Positions 1-12,030 of a stretch of DNA of 64,000 nucleotides are shown here, one piece after another (positions within the stretch are counted from its first letter, which is position 1; each line of letters opens with the position of its first letter). A program made the translations under genes and the position numbers. The notes under the pieces are model-generated. The model searched no databases and was not told the origin of the DNA. It saw nothing but the letters and a program-made list of their open reading frames with translations. Source of the stretch: Magicicada septendecula (Eukaryota > Arthropoda > Insecta > Hemiptera > Cicadidae); the NCBI GenBank assembly GCA_034769895.1, contig CM068367.1:315331986-315395985 (forward strand), written 5' to 3'.

Positions 1-2563
1 ACCAAATACAGACCGAAATTTAGAGGTTAAAAACGACACACATAAACACAACGAGATATATCCAGTGACAACATTCTACACAAAGTGAACTTTCCATGAT
101 ACACCAGCGACAATAAACTATACTCCAGGACGATCGTATACAATTGCTGAGAGCATTTACTCGAAGAAAGGACACCTTTGTTACAACAAAAACTTCATCA
201 ACGCTGGAGGCTTCCTTGCGCATGCGTCAGTCAACCATTTTGGTCCGGTCCGCTGCAGTATAAAGAAACGACATGGCGACTATTGGTTCGAAATCAAATC
301 ATATATAAACTTTTAATATTTTTAATTATTATTGTATTGTTAAATTTTAAGACATTTAATAAGTGTGTTATACTTTCCTTCCCACAACCTTCTCTGGCTA
401 TATATTTTAATAACCGTTTAAAGAACCCTATTTTATAATACCAATATAAATTGTTTATATCGACCGGCCCTGAGCGAGTCGATACTGTATTGTGATATCA
501 ATTTTAATCAAACAATTTCATTATTTTTTGTTAATAAACATTCTATTTCGGTAAATTGGAGTTGGTTTTTTATTATAAAAAAAAGACTTAACAATTAATT
601 AATGAAGAAACCCAACTAACTGAAGGGCGGTATACACGAAACAACAACGTTTCAAAAAGAAGAAGAAGAGAGCCGTCTTTCATTCAAACTGGGAGTTAAC
701 AAGATTATCTTTTCAACAAAATTACTGAAAATGACACTGTTACTAGAATAACCACGATACCATTTCATTTATAATTACAACCGACTAACTCGATTTGTTC
801 CTAAAATTTAAGAACAGGTTACCCAAAAACATTTTCCAGAAAATTAAAATTTTTTTTAAATTTTAAATTTTATTTTTTCAAATTGCTACAACAGCAATAT
901 ACACAGATTTTATTTGTAACTACGAAGACTAGGAACATTACCAAATTGACGTTTCCGGAGCGGAACGTCAGAAAACTACACACATACTTACACAAATTAT
1001 TTTATTACACAATTCAAATCATTATTGTGAATTATTGCAAATTTGACGAACCCAACTTGTGGGGCTTGATTACATCAGAATTTAAGAACACCATAGAACA
1101 GTAAATAATTTGTATTATTACAAATTTGGCTAGCCCAACCAGTGGGGCTTGATTACATCAGAGTCTATTACTACCACCATTCAGAGATTTATTACAACAT
1201 TATAAGCAGATATAATAGATTTCATTAGGTTTAATTGTGTAATGTTCACACATGCAGTCACAGAACTGAACATGAGAGTTTGTGCAAAAGTTTAACGGTT
1301 AAAACTTCATGAGTGAGCTTCTGGGACCTTCCGTGCATTCACAATGTCGTTGAGATAGAATTAAATAATTAGAATGGTCCCACCTGGATCTTCCGGTGCA
1401 CTTAAGCAATACTGTGGCTGATCAGTAGTGTCTCGGTTGTACTAAGAAGTCCTGAGGCAGCGTAGCGTCATAAGTGTCTGAACGGTAGATCTCGACTGAC
1501 GGCATATCATAGTATTCACCGGTTTACACTATTTTATACTTTTTGATCACTTATACATACTGTTGTGGTCGGGTAAAATTTCCGGCCCGCTAGCCGGTCG
1601 TATTTATCCAGCTGTGGCCATGGTAATTAGTCGACTGGGATGAACTTTTTGTGACGATGTTACATGTGGACAGACATCACTGCCTTCCCGGCGAACAGAT
1701 TTCATCGCCGCACACAGCCTTAGTTGTCCAAGTTTTTAGTGGCTGTACACCTGGCACACAGGATTTACGTGTACTGTAAGTCGACGATATTTCACGGCCT
1801 TTACTTTCGTTTATGTAAAGTTAGGCGCTCCACAGATGAGGGTGCTTGTGCATTGGTGAGTGGATGTCACACAGCCGCAAAGTTCTAAGAATTGTATTAT
1901 TGTCAACAGCACGACATTCCTTTATATTGTTACATCACCCAGCTACAGTGTACCGTTTCTTTGTTTAGACTGCGAGTTAAATTCACCTTAGGGACTGGCC
2001 ACATATATGAAGTAAATTGTGCAATTTAATAAAAATCAAAACCAAAATTAATAAAATAAAAAGCCTTCTAATTCGCCCCATTACAATATGGTTTTTTGGG
2101 GTGTTATACTTTCTCTTGGGACATTCATTTATTTTTGGGGTTTTTGGGTTTTCTCCCTATGGGGTTTCTATTTGGTATTGATCGTTTCACTTCTTTTATT
2201 CTAGTGGATCTTCACTGGTTTCTTATTCTTCAGTATTTTTGTTCATTCTATATTTCTTCTTTCTTCGTTCTTCAGTACCATTTCGCTGTGTATGCTTTTG
2301 TTTCTTCTGGTTTGTTTTCTTTGTTTGGGTATCTTACTTGCCTGCTTCTATCCTACCTGGGTAATTTTGTTATTCAAATTTTAGTTTTCTGGGTTTTTAA
2401 ATTTGTAGTATATATATTATTTGCAGAATTTTTCTTTAGGTTTACTTTTCTTGTGATTATAATAATTCATAGTGCTTTTTAATTGACTCTCATTTGGATA
2501 TTCCATATATTTGAGTTTTATTAATGATCATTTAGTAATTGATTTATGTGGATTATCTGTCAT
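1..2563. other. Non-coding AT-rich stretch, no gene recognised
   Basis: I recognise no gene here. The stretch has AT-rich segments and a few more GC-rich ones (about 200-290 and 1560-1830). A TATA-like box at about 260 and several AATAAA signals near 2030-2060 could belong to an old LTR upstream of the gypsy integrase fragment that follows, but I find no matching second LTR. The open frame at 2096-2482 is T-rich low complexity and is not credited as a gene. Confidence 0.4.
1031..1180 (+). repeat. Diverged direct duplication, about 85-bp spacing
   Basis: Two adjacent, imperfect copies of about 60 bp start near 1031 and 1115. They share the core GTGGGGCTTGATTACATCAG. Only two copies are seen, so this is a local duplication and not a satellite. 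Confidence 0.6.
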
Positions 2564-3289
2564 GCTACACCTGTCACCAGACCAACCACCAAGGCAGTGT
2601 TAAACATAGTATTCAAAAAGTATATCCCACAGTATGGACAAATAAAACGTATACTGTCAGACCAAGGTAAACAATTCCAGAATCAAGCGTGAACAAACAC
2701 CTTAGAGCAGAATGGAATCCAGCCGGTACTCACAGCAATACAGAGACCACAGGGAAACCTGGCCGAAAGAATAAATAAAGAGCTAGGAAAATTATTTAGG
2801 TTATATTGCTACGACAAACATAGCACCTGGCCACAATACGTAGAATTCTTTGAAAAAACTATAAATGAAAATTACAATCACAAAACTGAATATACACCAA
2901 AGGAGTTGGAAACAGGCGAACGACCGAACACAGTGTGGTCTAAATATGTAAAGAAAATACCAACTGCCAATATGCTTAAACCTTGGCATATGAAGAATGA
3001 GGATGCAAAAGTTAACATCAAAAACAAAGCAGCAAAGCGAACACAGAAATTCAACGCAGCTCACAAATTGCAACAATTCCAAATAGGAGAAACCATATTA
3101 TTAAAAATGAACCCTGTTGGTAAAAGTGAGGACAATACTGCGACCAAATTCTTTAAATTATACGATGGACCTTACACACTAACTGAGAGAGTGGGTAGGA
3201 ACACGTTTATGGTGACCAACACTAGAAAAAATAAATCTCTAGGAAAATACCATGCGTCATCACTACGAAAATACTTTAACAAAATATAA
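2564..3289 (+). pseudogene. Ty3/gypsy integrase, C-terminal fragment
   Basis: This is the downstream half of a retroviral-type integrase from a Ty3/gypsy element. The second catalytic aspartate is seen in the motif SDQGKQF, and the catalytic glutamate in NLAERINKELG. A C-terminal domain follows, ending at TAA 3287-3289. The first catalytic aspartate, the zinc-binding N-terminus, RT and protease are all missing. An in-frame TGA at about 2689 falls where this family usually has a tryptophan. From 2906 the frame is open for 127 aa. It resembles the integrase at 39.6-40.6 kb (shared pattern KE-x-GRLFR-x-YC-x-D), so both probably come from related gypsy lineages. Confidence 0.8.
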
Positions 3290-4892
3290 AAGTAAGTAAA
3301 TAAATAGTCGTATGATTTGTATGTATAAACAACATGTGAAAATTTAAACAAGGAATTATGATGCGAGTGGATGCATACAAACAAAACAGCTGACGAGAGA
3401 GGACATTGACTCGTGCACACGGCTGACCGCAGACAGCGAGAAGAGAGCGGGGGACACGCTACGTCACTTAGAGGCGACCCTCAAACGCAACCGAGAAATG
3501 TTTACAGCAGAAATGAAAGGAAAGGAATGCAGAAGCTTGATGGCAGGGCGTTCTCCCACACAGCTGGTAGTGTTTTCAACACAGGAGGGGATTAGTAAAT
3601 GTCAACAACACAGTTTAAGCTTGACAACAACATGCCCGACTGACCTACTAACCTATAGAAAATGTGGGGTGGAATGGGAAAGCATTTATGTAAATAATAA
3701 TTAGTAAAGTAAGGATAGGATTATAATAACAATATTACAATATATGTAAAAGAGTATTAATAACAAATAAATATGTAAAATGTATACCATAACAAATATG
3801 TAAAACAAAATAGAAAAAAAAACATTTCTTATGAGAGAAATTTTTTTTTTATTATGGCTGTAGGTGTATGTGACAGGACTAATAGTCACAATATGACAAC
3901 CGTCACATATGCGTATAGCAAGATAGAAAATACAGTGCATAAAGCAATGCTCTGCTTAGTATAATAAGAAACAATGTATAAGATTAAGTAAATAGAGTTA
4001 AGGTAAGTCTAATTCAAATTGCATGGGTCTTTGTGTGTGTGTAAACTGAACAGTATTAATACTCGCTGTTGCCCAAAATTGGCGATACCAGTAAAACACA
4101 CCAACAAAGTCCAGTTGCTATATATATATATAGATGTATTATGTTCGACTTTTATGTTTGTAATCAATGTGTTATAAACAGGGGCTATATATGTATAATT
4201 ATGTGATTTTGGACATTACGGGGTATTACGGGGTTTTGGAATTGTGATACATGTAATTTCACACAATAAATGCTGTTATTGTTGGTTACCAGAGAGTTTA
4301 ATTGCAAGTCCTGTCTCACTGGACCCAGTGCATTTTTTTTTGCTTCTCTAGGCCTTCTGCCTAGTTTTAAATATCTAGTGGCCCCTATTTAAAAAAAAAA
4401 AAAAATTATAAAGTATAAAAAATAAAGAGGGGTTACAATATTAATACATTTTTGCAGGAAAATCTAATTTCATTACGTGCAACATTTATGAAACAGAATC
4501 AGTCTGTTACGTAATAAAAAAAGAAAACATATAATATCTACAATAGACCTAGTCCTGTATGGTTTTGGTTGTGTTCTGTTGTGTTGGTCTAGTATGCACC
4601 CTGTGTATTGTCAGAAAACATGAATTTGTAGAACCTTCTGTTGAATGAAATGAAGCAGCAGTAATTCCACAGGCATATGGTGAATTGCTCACCAAAGAAT
4701 ATCCATCCTATTAAATTGTATGTGGGCTTATAATATTGTAACACTGGAAATGTATAAATGGGTCTGCAGGGATAAGATTAGTTTGTGTGTCAGGAATTGG
4801 TTACAAGCATCCCATACTCCTTCAACAACTACAGGTAGATTTATATATACTGCTGGTGTGAAAACCTAACATTGGCCCTGTTTTATTGTATA
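3290..4892. other. Non-coding, possible gypsy 3' flank/LTR remnant
   Basis: No gene is recognised. The segment follows the gypsy integrase stop and ends in an LTR-like stretch with an AATAAA signal (about 4265) and a TG-rich region, so part of it may be a 3' LTR. No second LTR copy is present to prove that. Poly-A/poly-T runs occur at about 3805-3850 and 4390-4405. Short open frames at 3413-3704 have no recognisable domain. Confidence 0.35.
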
Positions 4893-6227
4893 TGACGGGG
4901 TACCCAAAAATAACCGGAATAGCGCTGTGATTGGCGGAGCTTACGTAGTACGCATTTCTCCCGCTAGGCGAGCATAGTGCAACTCATTCCAAGTTCAGTG
5001 CCGTCATTGTTGTCGCCTGGGAAGGTTGTGTCCGGTCACAGTAATTCATTTTGTAAAAACCAGTTTTGCTTGCTCCTCGTTTTTTGTCATGGTAGATTTA
5101 AGTGAAAGCGTAAAGCAGTGTAAGCGCTGCTGTGAAATTTTGCTTCCTGCTTGGGAAAACGCCGCAGAAACTGTTGTGATGTTGAAAACAGCTTCCAAGG
5201 ATATTGCTATGGGAAAAACTCAAAGTGTGCCAATGGTTTTCTCGTTTCAAAGAAGGTGAAATGCCAATTGATGACAAACCTCATTCTGGACGTCCGTCAA
5301 CTTCCAGAATTGACGAAAATGTTGGAAAAGTTCATGCAATCGTGCTTGAAGACCGACGACGGACCATTGAAGAGATTAGTAAGTCATCTGGAATAACTTG
5401 GAGCTCGGGTTCAGCGAATTTTGTCAGAAGATTTGGGGATGAGAAGGGTCACTGCAAACTTTGTGCCTCGGGTCCTGACTGAACAGCAAAAAGAGAATCG
5501 AGTTGAAACATCCCGTGCATTGAAAGACCAGCTCCGAACCGACCCAGATTTTTTTTTCCAAGGTCATTACTGGTGACGAGTCATGATGCTATGGTTACGA
5601 CCCCAAAACTAAACAACAGTCAAGCCAGTGGAAAACTTCATTGTCGCCTCGCCCAAAAAAAGCTCGTCAAGTGAAATCAAACATCAAGACGATGCTCATT
5701 TGTTTTTTCGATGCGAGAGGGGTAGTGCATTCTGAATTCGTCCCACCAGGTCAGACTGTTAATCAGGCTTTCTATTTGGAGGTTTTAAAAAGATTGCGTA
5801 ACAATGTGCGAAAAAAAGGCCCGATTTGTGGCATACGAGTGACTGGTTTTTCCACCATGACAATGCACCTGCTCACGCAGCCATTTCAGTGCGCCAGTTT
5901 TTAGCAAAAACAACATGACTCCCTTGCCCCACGCCCCTTACTCACCTGACCTCGCTCTGTGTGATTTCTTCTTGTTTCCACGAATGAAGAGGAACATGAA
6001 AGGACAACGTTTTGACGACATGGAAGCGGTAACGAAAAAACGAGGCACGAGCTGTCAGCCATCACAACAGACGAGTTTGAAAAATGTTTCCAGGAATGGG
6101 ATCGCAGATTGGACAAATGTATTAAGTGTAATGGAGAGTACTTTGAAGGTGATAAGGTCGTTTTGTAAAAAAAATTAAATACATAGCTTTAAAAAAAAAA
6201 TTCCGGTAATTTTTGGGTACCCCCTCG
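4893..6227 (+). mobile_element. Mariner-family DNA transposon, complete but decayed
   Basis: Terminal inverted repeats of about 28 bp match closely: GGGGTACCCAAAAATAACCGG at the left, and the complement of a GGGGTACCCAAAAATTACCGG end at the right. Both sides are flanked by the TA dinucleotide expected of Tc1/mariner. The length of 1335 bp is typical of mariner. One transposase gene fills the interior. The copy is non-autonomous because its reading frame is broken. I do not assign a mariner subfamily. Confidence 0.93.
5089..6168 (+). pseudogene. Mariner transposase, frameshifted
   Basis: The reading begins at ATG 5089 and ends at TAA 6166-6168, but it moves through several frames. It keeps the N-terminal helix-turn-helix region ending in the RSGRPSTSR-like linker near 5285. 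It also keeps the three catalytic aspartate segments: GDES-like near 5573, HHDNAPAH-like near 5855 and SPDLALCDFF near 5945. The terminal EYFEGDKVVL-type motif is still readable. Frameshifts lie near 5140-5220, 5400-5440, 5550-5590, 5820 and 6030. The catalytic triad pattern (D,D34D) is diagnostic for mariner. The copy cannot make a transposase. Confidence 0.9.
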
Positions 6228-6831
6228 TACAGTTAAATAATGTACTAAGCAGTATTAGTGAATGCTGGTCACCTGAAAAATAAAGTTCCTGTGTTTCAAA
6301 TATTAATACATTATAACCATTACTCTTCATATTTTTGAATATTATTTAACATTAACTGTTAAATTTAGGAAACTATGTTGTCAAAGTGACAGACATATAT
6401 AGTGTGACCATAGATAATGGGAAAGTGCCTATTTGAATTCATTTCAGACGATATTTTGTATTATTAAAATACTAAAATTATTGTATAGGATAAAGTTAGT
6501 CAAAATAACTGTACTTGTTAGAAGGTTTATGAGAAGAAGACCAGTCCACAATAGGATGTGGAAGTGTACTCAGCTGAACTGGAGTTGTACCCCGACTCTC
6601 ACCACCAGACCAAGCAGCCTCTCCTTCTTCTGTGTATGCTGAATCCTAAATATAATAAAATCAACCATTTAGACATGAAACATGACTTTTTTAAAGCTAA
6701 ACTCTGTTTTCATTTACAGATATTAAATGACATTTTTCTTCCTAAAATGACCATTAGCCTTATTTTATGCTAAACTGACAAGTAACTTATTGTCAAATAG
6801 TTTGAATACAAGAGAGAGTTTATATTCACAG
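6228..6831. other. Non-coding spacer between two transposons
   Basis: No supported gene. A slightly GC-richer patch at about 6550-6635 is open in one frame and bounded by AG/GT dinucleotides. Its upstream sequence lacks a pyrimidine tract and I find no partner exon, so it is not called. Confidence 0.4.
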
Positions 6832-7037
6832 TAAAGCAGCCCATCCATTAACAAGTAAAACTGACAAGGAAATGTGTGAAGCCTTGACAAGGCTTCCCAA
6901 GCCTTGCACAGGCTGCTATAGCCTTGGCAAGGCTCGACAAGTCTCGAAAAGGCTCAGCACATTTCCTTGCAAGTTTCCTTGATACTGCCCATCCATTTAA
7001 AAGTGAACTTTGCAGTGATCCAGTCGTTGTTTTTAAT

Positions 7038-7256
7038 ATGCCTCCTGTTCAAAACCATCAAATAGCCTGTTTTGCTATAATTTTAGCAAAGTCTTTGAAA
7101 GCAAAAAGAAGACATAGGTTTTGGTCGCGAAGTTAGTTTTTGCAAAGGAACTTATACAGTCATGTAAATTTATTAGATGAACTCCGATTAAATGATGCAG
7201 ACAGTTAGCGAAATTACCTTCATATGGATGAAGTCAGTTACATAATAAATAAATAA
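7038..7256 (+). pseudogene. Harbinger-type transposase, N-terminal remnant
   Basis: A single frame reads from ATG 7038 to TAA 7254-7256, broken by TAG at 7134-7136 and again near 7203. Motifs fit the start of a PIF/Harbinger (HARBI1-like) nuclease: a basic KAKRRHRFWSR segment, then a LLDELRLNDADS / RNYLHMDE segment that matches the family pattern 'LL-x-ELR-x-D-x-x-x-(Y/F)-x-N-(Y/F)-L-R-M'. The DDE catalytic core is absent because the element has lost its interior. It is non-functional. Confidence 0.7.
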
Positions 7257-7654
7257 TTCACAGTAAATAAATACACAATAACACACAATAGACAAACCAA
7301 TACCTACAAAACAAACTGTATGAGTTGTAAATAGCACAAGCGGATGTGACCTTGACATCTTTAGTGTACACCTTGACATCTTGATGTCTTTAGTGTACAG
7401 CGCATGCGCCGGAAAAGACTGACATGACTTGCAGTGAAAACTTCCAAACGGTTTGAATGCCGCAAGGATCCTTGTCGCAGCATTTTCTTGGCCTTGCCAT
7501 GCCATGTTGTGCCCATCCACTATAAAAACTGACGAGGATCCTTGTTGAGACTTGCGAAGAAATTGGTCGAGACTTGTTGTGACTTGACAACGAAATTGCT
7601 CAAAACTTGCCAGTCAAGAAACTTGCAAGGAAAACTGTACGTGGATGGGCCGCT
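7257..7654. other. Non-coding 3' part of the Harbinger remnant
   Basis: Subterminal sequence with repeated ACTTG/CTTGC words and an internal copy of the GCCCATCCA end motif near 7510. The small open frames on the minus strand have no recognisable domain. Confidence 0.5.
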
Positions 7655-8182
7655 TAAGTGAGATCAGGGGTTGCTCACATTATTTATCTACATGTTCATA
7701 TTTTCAAAAGTATTATAATAACATGCTGTATAAGAAAAATAAATATAAATTTGTGTGATAATCAAATAAATACAAGATTTATTACTTGCATGTTAAAGTA
7801 ATTAAAAGAGCAATGGTATGGACCCGAGTTGCAAAGAACGGAAATTTTCTCACTGTTACTGTTGAGTCAGCCATTGGCTACTGCCATTTAATATGGGCCT
7901 ATTTTTACTTCCATGTTCCTTAAGGAAATGGAAGTATGGTGATGGCAAAAAAAATCGTGTTCGAGATTATTGCAGATTCTGATTGTACTACACTCAAAAC
8001 ATCAAAAAATATCGGTATGGAGAACCATACATGACTTCCATATTCTAAGATTTATATTTAAAATCATTTTCGAAATGAAATATTACCATAGAAACTACTT
8101 ATTTCTACTTACTGCTTCAGCCTTAACCACAGTACTGTGGTCACTAACATATCCCACCTCACGTTATCGCACTCGATTTTCA

Positions 8183-8217
8183 CTGATGATGGAAGTCGAT
8201 GGCATTGCCGGAACGTC
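8183..8217 (+). ncRNA. Hammerhead-like motif in R1a (degenerate)
   Basis: CTGATGA is followed by one extra T, an imperfect 6-bp stem with a 7-nt loop (CGATGGC), then GGAA where the core needs GAAA, then CGTC. The G for A change in the core suggests this copy is inactive. Confidence 0.4.
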
Positions 8218-8389
8218 TGGTTTTGTAGAAAACATTGGACTACGGCCAAATATCCCGGGAAGAAATTTTAACAAAAACTACTTCTTTGTTGCCGATAACG
8301 TTGTACACATATATATAAAAAATATGCATAAAATTAATGGCTTGTATAAGTTAATGATTGATCTCCATTAAGTAGTGCTCAAGTTTCCA

Positions 8390-9030
8390 AAGTTTTAATA
8401 TTATGATGTCCGTAATTAAAACATCAGAGCAGGTTTAGTGTGTATGAGGGTACACAGTGGACAAAAATTTTCAACATTTCCTATTGAGCGTTGCTTAGAG
8501 TAAAGCTGCGAATCTACAGTGTACGTTTCACAGAACAAACACGCGGAAAAGAAGGAGCGCTCCGTAGTCACTCATGGACCCTCAGCATCTTGCAGAGGGT
8601 TCATTCCCTAAAGACGAAAAGTCTGTCTATGAATCGTTCCTCTGTAAACACGTGCAGTTACACTGCCCAGCGATCCACAGGAAGCAAATCGCTATCCACG
8701 GTGGACACTTTTTCGGATTGCATGCGTTATGTTGGTATGGGTTTCGGCACTTTCCATTTAAAAAGCATGCAAAAGTAAGAAAATAAAAATGAATGAGGCC
8801 AGAAATAACACGAATTTTGTGTGTGTGTGTGTGTTCCCTGCCTTTTTATTGCGGTATTCATAATAATAAAATGGAAACGTAAACATTACATAACTGAGAT
8901 ATGCTTGCCTGCCACGAACGATATATTTTCTCTCATACATGATTTACATTAAAATGTAAAAATTATAATTTTATTGCCTGGCAACAAAATTATTTTATTT
9001 TTAACAATTACCATTGTTTGAAAAAGTTTA
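8390..9030 (+). other. Unique segment of R1a; small frames of unknown meaning
   Basis: This stretch recurs reversed at about 22500-23150. Two overlapping small frames (8491-8778 and 8574-8786) stay open in both copies, even though copy c lacks 9 bp. Nine bases is a multiple of three, so the frames survive. No domain is recognised, and two sequences are too few to argue for coding. A TG microsatellite lies at about 8818-8834. Confidence 0.3.
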
Positions 9031-9065
9031 AATGAATTTTCAAGTACTTTACTGTTGTTAAAACG

Positions 9066-9380
9066 TAAAAGGTTGCAGGTAAACTACCCCTTTCCCTTAA
9101 CCGATCTTCACCAAAAACAATAGGTCTTGAGAACTCCATAATTCAGGGCTGTATGCAAAACATTATTTGATTCTGTTTGAATTTGCGGCTGTTATCGTTT
9201 ACCAAAAAAAAAAATTACCCTTGATAAAAAAAACCGTTGCAGGTAAACTACCCCTTTCCCTCAACCGATCTTCACCAAAAACAATAAGTCGTGAGTACTC
9301 TACAAATCAGGGCTGTATGCAAAAAATTATTTGATTCTGTTTGAATTTGCGGCTGTTACCGTTTGCCATAGAAAAAAATC
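9066..9380 (-). repeat. Two satellite units (about 160 bp), reversed
   Basis: Two units of the R1 satellite in minus orientation. They are recognised by the complement of GATCGGTTAAGGGAAAGGGG and of the GGCAAACGATAA unit start. They lie near the hairpin end of R1a, the same relative place as in copies b and c. Confidence 0.85.
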
Positions 9381-9510
9381 TACAGAAGACAGCCATACAC
9401 ACAGACAGACAGACAGACACTTTTTGAAAAACGACTTTTTTTCATGTTTTGAGTGTAGTACAATCAGAATCTGTAATAATCTCGAACACGATTTTTTTTG
9501 CCATCACCAT

Positions 9511-9539
9511 ACTTCCATTTCCTTAAGGAACATGGAAGT
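9511..9539. repeat. R1 terminal palindrome (hairpin)
   Basis: ACTTCCAT, then TTCCTTAAGGAA, then CATGGAAGT: a near-perfect palindrome able to form a hairpin. Copies stand at 7907-7935 and 22019-22047. It is shared between R1a (ending here from the left) and R1b (ending here from the right). Confidence 0.75.
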
Positions 9540-9596
9540 AAAAGTCATTTTTCGAAAAGTGTCTGTGTGTCTACTTGTCTGTAGATTTTTTTTCTA

Positions 9597-12030
9597 TGGC
9601 AAACGATAAGAGCCGCAAATTCAAACAGAATCAAATAATTATTTTGCATACAGCCCTGATTTGTAGAGTACTCAAGACCTATTGTTTTTGGTTGAGATCG
9701 GTTAAGAGAAAGGAGTAGTTTACCTGCTACATTTTATGTTTTAAAAGGGTATTTTATATGGCAAACGATAAGAGTCGCAAATTCAAAGAAAATCAAATAA
9801 TTTTTTGCATACAGTCCTGATTTGTAGAGTACTCAAGACCTATTGATTTTGATGAAGATCGGTTAAGGGAAAGGGGTAGTTCACCTGCAACGGTTTTTTT
9901 TAAATCAAGGGTAATTTTTTTCTATGGCAAACAATAACAGCCGCAAATTCCAACAGAATCAACTACTCTTTTGCATACAGCCCTGAATTATAGAGTTCTC
10001 AAGACCTACTGGTTTTGGTGAAGATCGGTTAAGGGAAAGGCGTAGTTTACCTGCAACATTTTATATTTTAACAAGGGTATTTTATATGGCAAACGATAAG
10101 AGTCGCAAATTCAAAGAAAATCAAATAATTTTTTGCATACAGTCCTGATTTGTAGAGTACTCAAGACCTATTAATTTTGGTGAAGATCGGTTAAGGGAAA
10201 GGGGTAGTTCACCTGCAACATTTTATATTTTAACAAGGGTATTTTCTATGGCAAACGATAAAAGCCGCAAATTCAAACAGAATCAAACAATTTTTTTCAT
10301 ACAGCCCTGATTTGTAGAGTACTCAAGACCTTTTGTTTTTGGTGAAGATCGGTTAATGGAAAGGGGTAGTTTACCCGCAACGTTTTATGTTTTAAAAGGG
10401 TATTTTCTATGGCAAACGATAAAAGCCGCAAATGTAAACAGAATCAACTACTCTTTTGCATACAGCCCTGAATTATAGAGTTCTCAAGACCTATTGGTTT
10501 TGGTGAAGATCGGTTAAGGGAAAGGGATAGTTTACCTGCAACATTTTATATTTTAACAAGGGTATTTTCTATGGCAAACGATAAAAGCCGCAAATGTAAA
10601 CAGAATCAAATAATGTTTTGCATACAGCCCTGAATTATAGAGTTCTCAGGACCTATTGTTTTTGGTGAAGATCGGTTAAGGGAAAGGGGTAGTTTACCTG
10701 CAACGTTTTATGTTTTAAAAGGGTATTTTCTATAGCAAACGATAAGAGCCGCAAATTCAAACAGAATCAAACAATTTTTTGCATACAGCCCTGATTCGTA
10801 GAGTACTCAAGACCTATTGTTTTTGGTGAAGATCGGTTAATGGAAAGGGGTAGTTTACCTGCAACGTTTTATGTTTTAAAAGTGTATTTTCTATGGCAAA
10901 CGATAAGAGTCGCAAATTCAAACAGAATCAAATAATTTTTTGCATACAGCATTGATTTGTAGAGTACACAAGACCTATTGTTTTTGGTGAAGATCGGTTG
11001 AGGGAAAGGGGTAGTTTACCGGCAACTTTTGTTTTTATCAAGGGTAATTTTTTCCTATGGCAAACGATAACAGCCGCAAATTCAAACAGAATCAACTAGT
11101 CTTTTTCATACCTTTTTTAATTATACCGAACTCAAGATCTGTTGATTTTTTTGAAGATCGGTTAAGGGAATGGGGTAGATTACGTGCAACCTTTTATGTT
11201 TTAACAAGGGTAATATTTTCTATGACGAATGATAACTGCCGTAAATTCAAACAGAATCAACTACTCTTTTGCATACCTTATTGAGTTATACAGAACTCAA
11301 GGTCTGTTGATTTGGTTGAAGATCGGTTAAGGGAATGGGGTAGATTACGTGCAACCTTTTATGTTTTAACAAGGGTAATATTTTCTATGACGAATGATAA
11401 CTGCCGTAAATTCAAACAGAATCAACTACTCTTTTGCATACCTTATTGAGTTATACAGAACTCAAGGTCTGTTGATTTGGTTGAAGATCGGTTAAGGGAA
11501 AGGGGTAGTTTACCTGCAACGTTTTATATTTTAACAAGAGTATTTATTATGGCAAACGATAAGAGCCGCAAATTCAAACAGAATCAAATAATTTTTTGCA
11601 TACTGCCCTGAATTGTAGAGTACTCAAGACCTATTGTTTTTGGTGAAGATCGGTTAAGGGAAAGGGGTAGTTAACCAGCAACGTTTTTTTATCAAGGGTA
11701 ATATTTTTTCTATGGCAAACGATAACAGCCACAAATTCAAACAGAATCAAATAATGTTTTGCATACAGCCCTGAATTGTAGAGAGCTCAAGGCCTGTTGA
11801 TTTTGGTGAAGATCGGTAAAGGCAAAGGTGTAGTTTACCTGAAACATGTTATGTTGTAACAAGAGAAATGTTTTCATGACAAACGATAACTGCCGCAAAT
11901 AGAAACAGAATCAAATATTTTTTTGCATGCATCCCTGCATTGTAGAGGACTCTAGGTCTATTGATTTTGGTGAAGATCGGTTTAGAGAAACGGGTAGTTT
12001 ACTTGCAACATTTTATGTTTTAACAAGAGT
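9597..12030 (+). repeat. Tandem satellite, about 15 units of about 160-166 bp
   Basis: Unit starts (GGCAAACGATAA or close variants) fall near 9600, 9760, 9925, 10087, 10249, 10409, 10570, 10733, 10893, 11058, 11223, 11390, 11551, 11714 and 11876. Each unit carries CATACAGCCCTGA, a GAAGATCGGTTAAGGGAAAG block and TTTACCTGCAAC. The two units at about 11223 and 11390 are nearly identical to each other, evidence of recent local duplication. The outermost units are the most diverged. No gene is contained. Confidence 0.92.

Larger units (their letters stand above)
6835..7654 (+). mobile_element. PIF/Harbinger-type element, internally deleted
   Basis: The ends form short inverted repeats: AGCAGCCCATCCA at 6835 and the complement of AGCGGCCCATCCA ending at 7654. 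They are flanked by TAA on both sides (6832-6834 and 7655-7657), the 3-bp TWA-type target duplication typical of PIF/Harbinger. Further partial copies of the terminal motif lie inside (about 6988 and 7508). At 820 bp it is far shorter than an autonomous element, but it still holds the start of a Harbinger-like transposase. Confidence 0.75.
7907..9539 (+). repeat. R1 interspersed repeat, copy a
   Basis: First of three copies of an unnamed repeat; the others are 9511-12502 and 22019-23530, both reversed. The conserved body starts at about 8004 (ATATCGGTATGGAGAACC). It holds a hammerhead-like motif, about 640 bp of unique sequence (8390-9030), two reversed 160-bp satellite units and a terminal palindrome at 9511-9539. 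Here the last 95 bp are also present inverted at the left (7907-8003 against 9445-9539), giving this copy terminal inverted repeats. I do not recognise the family. A non-autonomous PLE derivative, a retrozyme-like element or a Helentron-like element with internal satellites are all possible. Confidence 0.8.

Noticed and set aside
2096-2482. Open frame of 128 codons rich in F and L, like a membrane protein.
   Set aside because: T-rich low-complexity DNA gives hydrophobic codons by chance. There is no domain, and no splice or promoter signal fits.
6550-6635. Possible plus-strand exon with AG and GT borders.
   Set aside because: No pyrimidine tract, no phase-compatible partner exon and a very short open stretch.
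9597-12030. Regular repeats considered as a CRISPR-like array.
   Set aside because: Units of about 160 bp are contiguous without spacers, and the genome is eukaryotic. It is a satellite.
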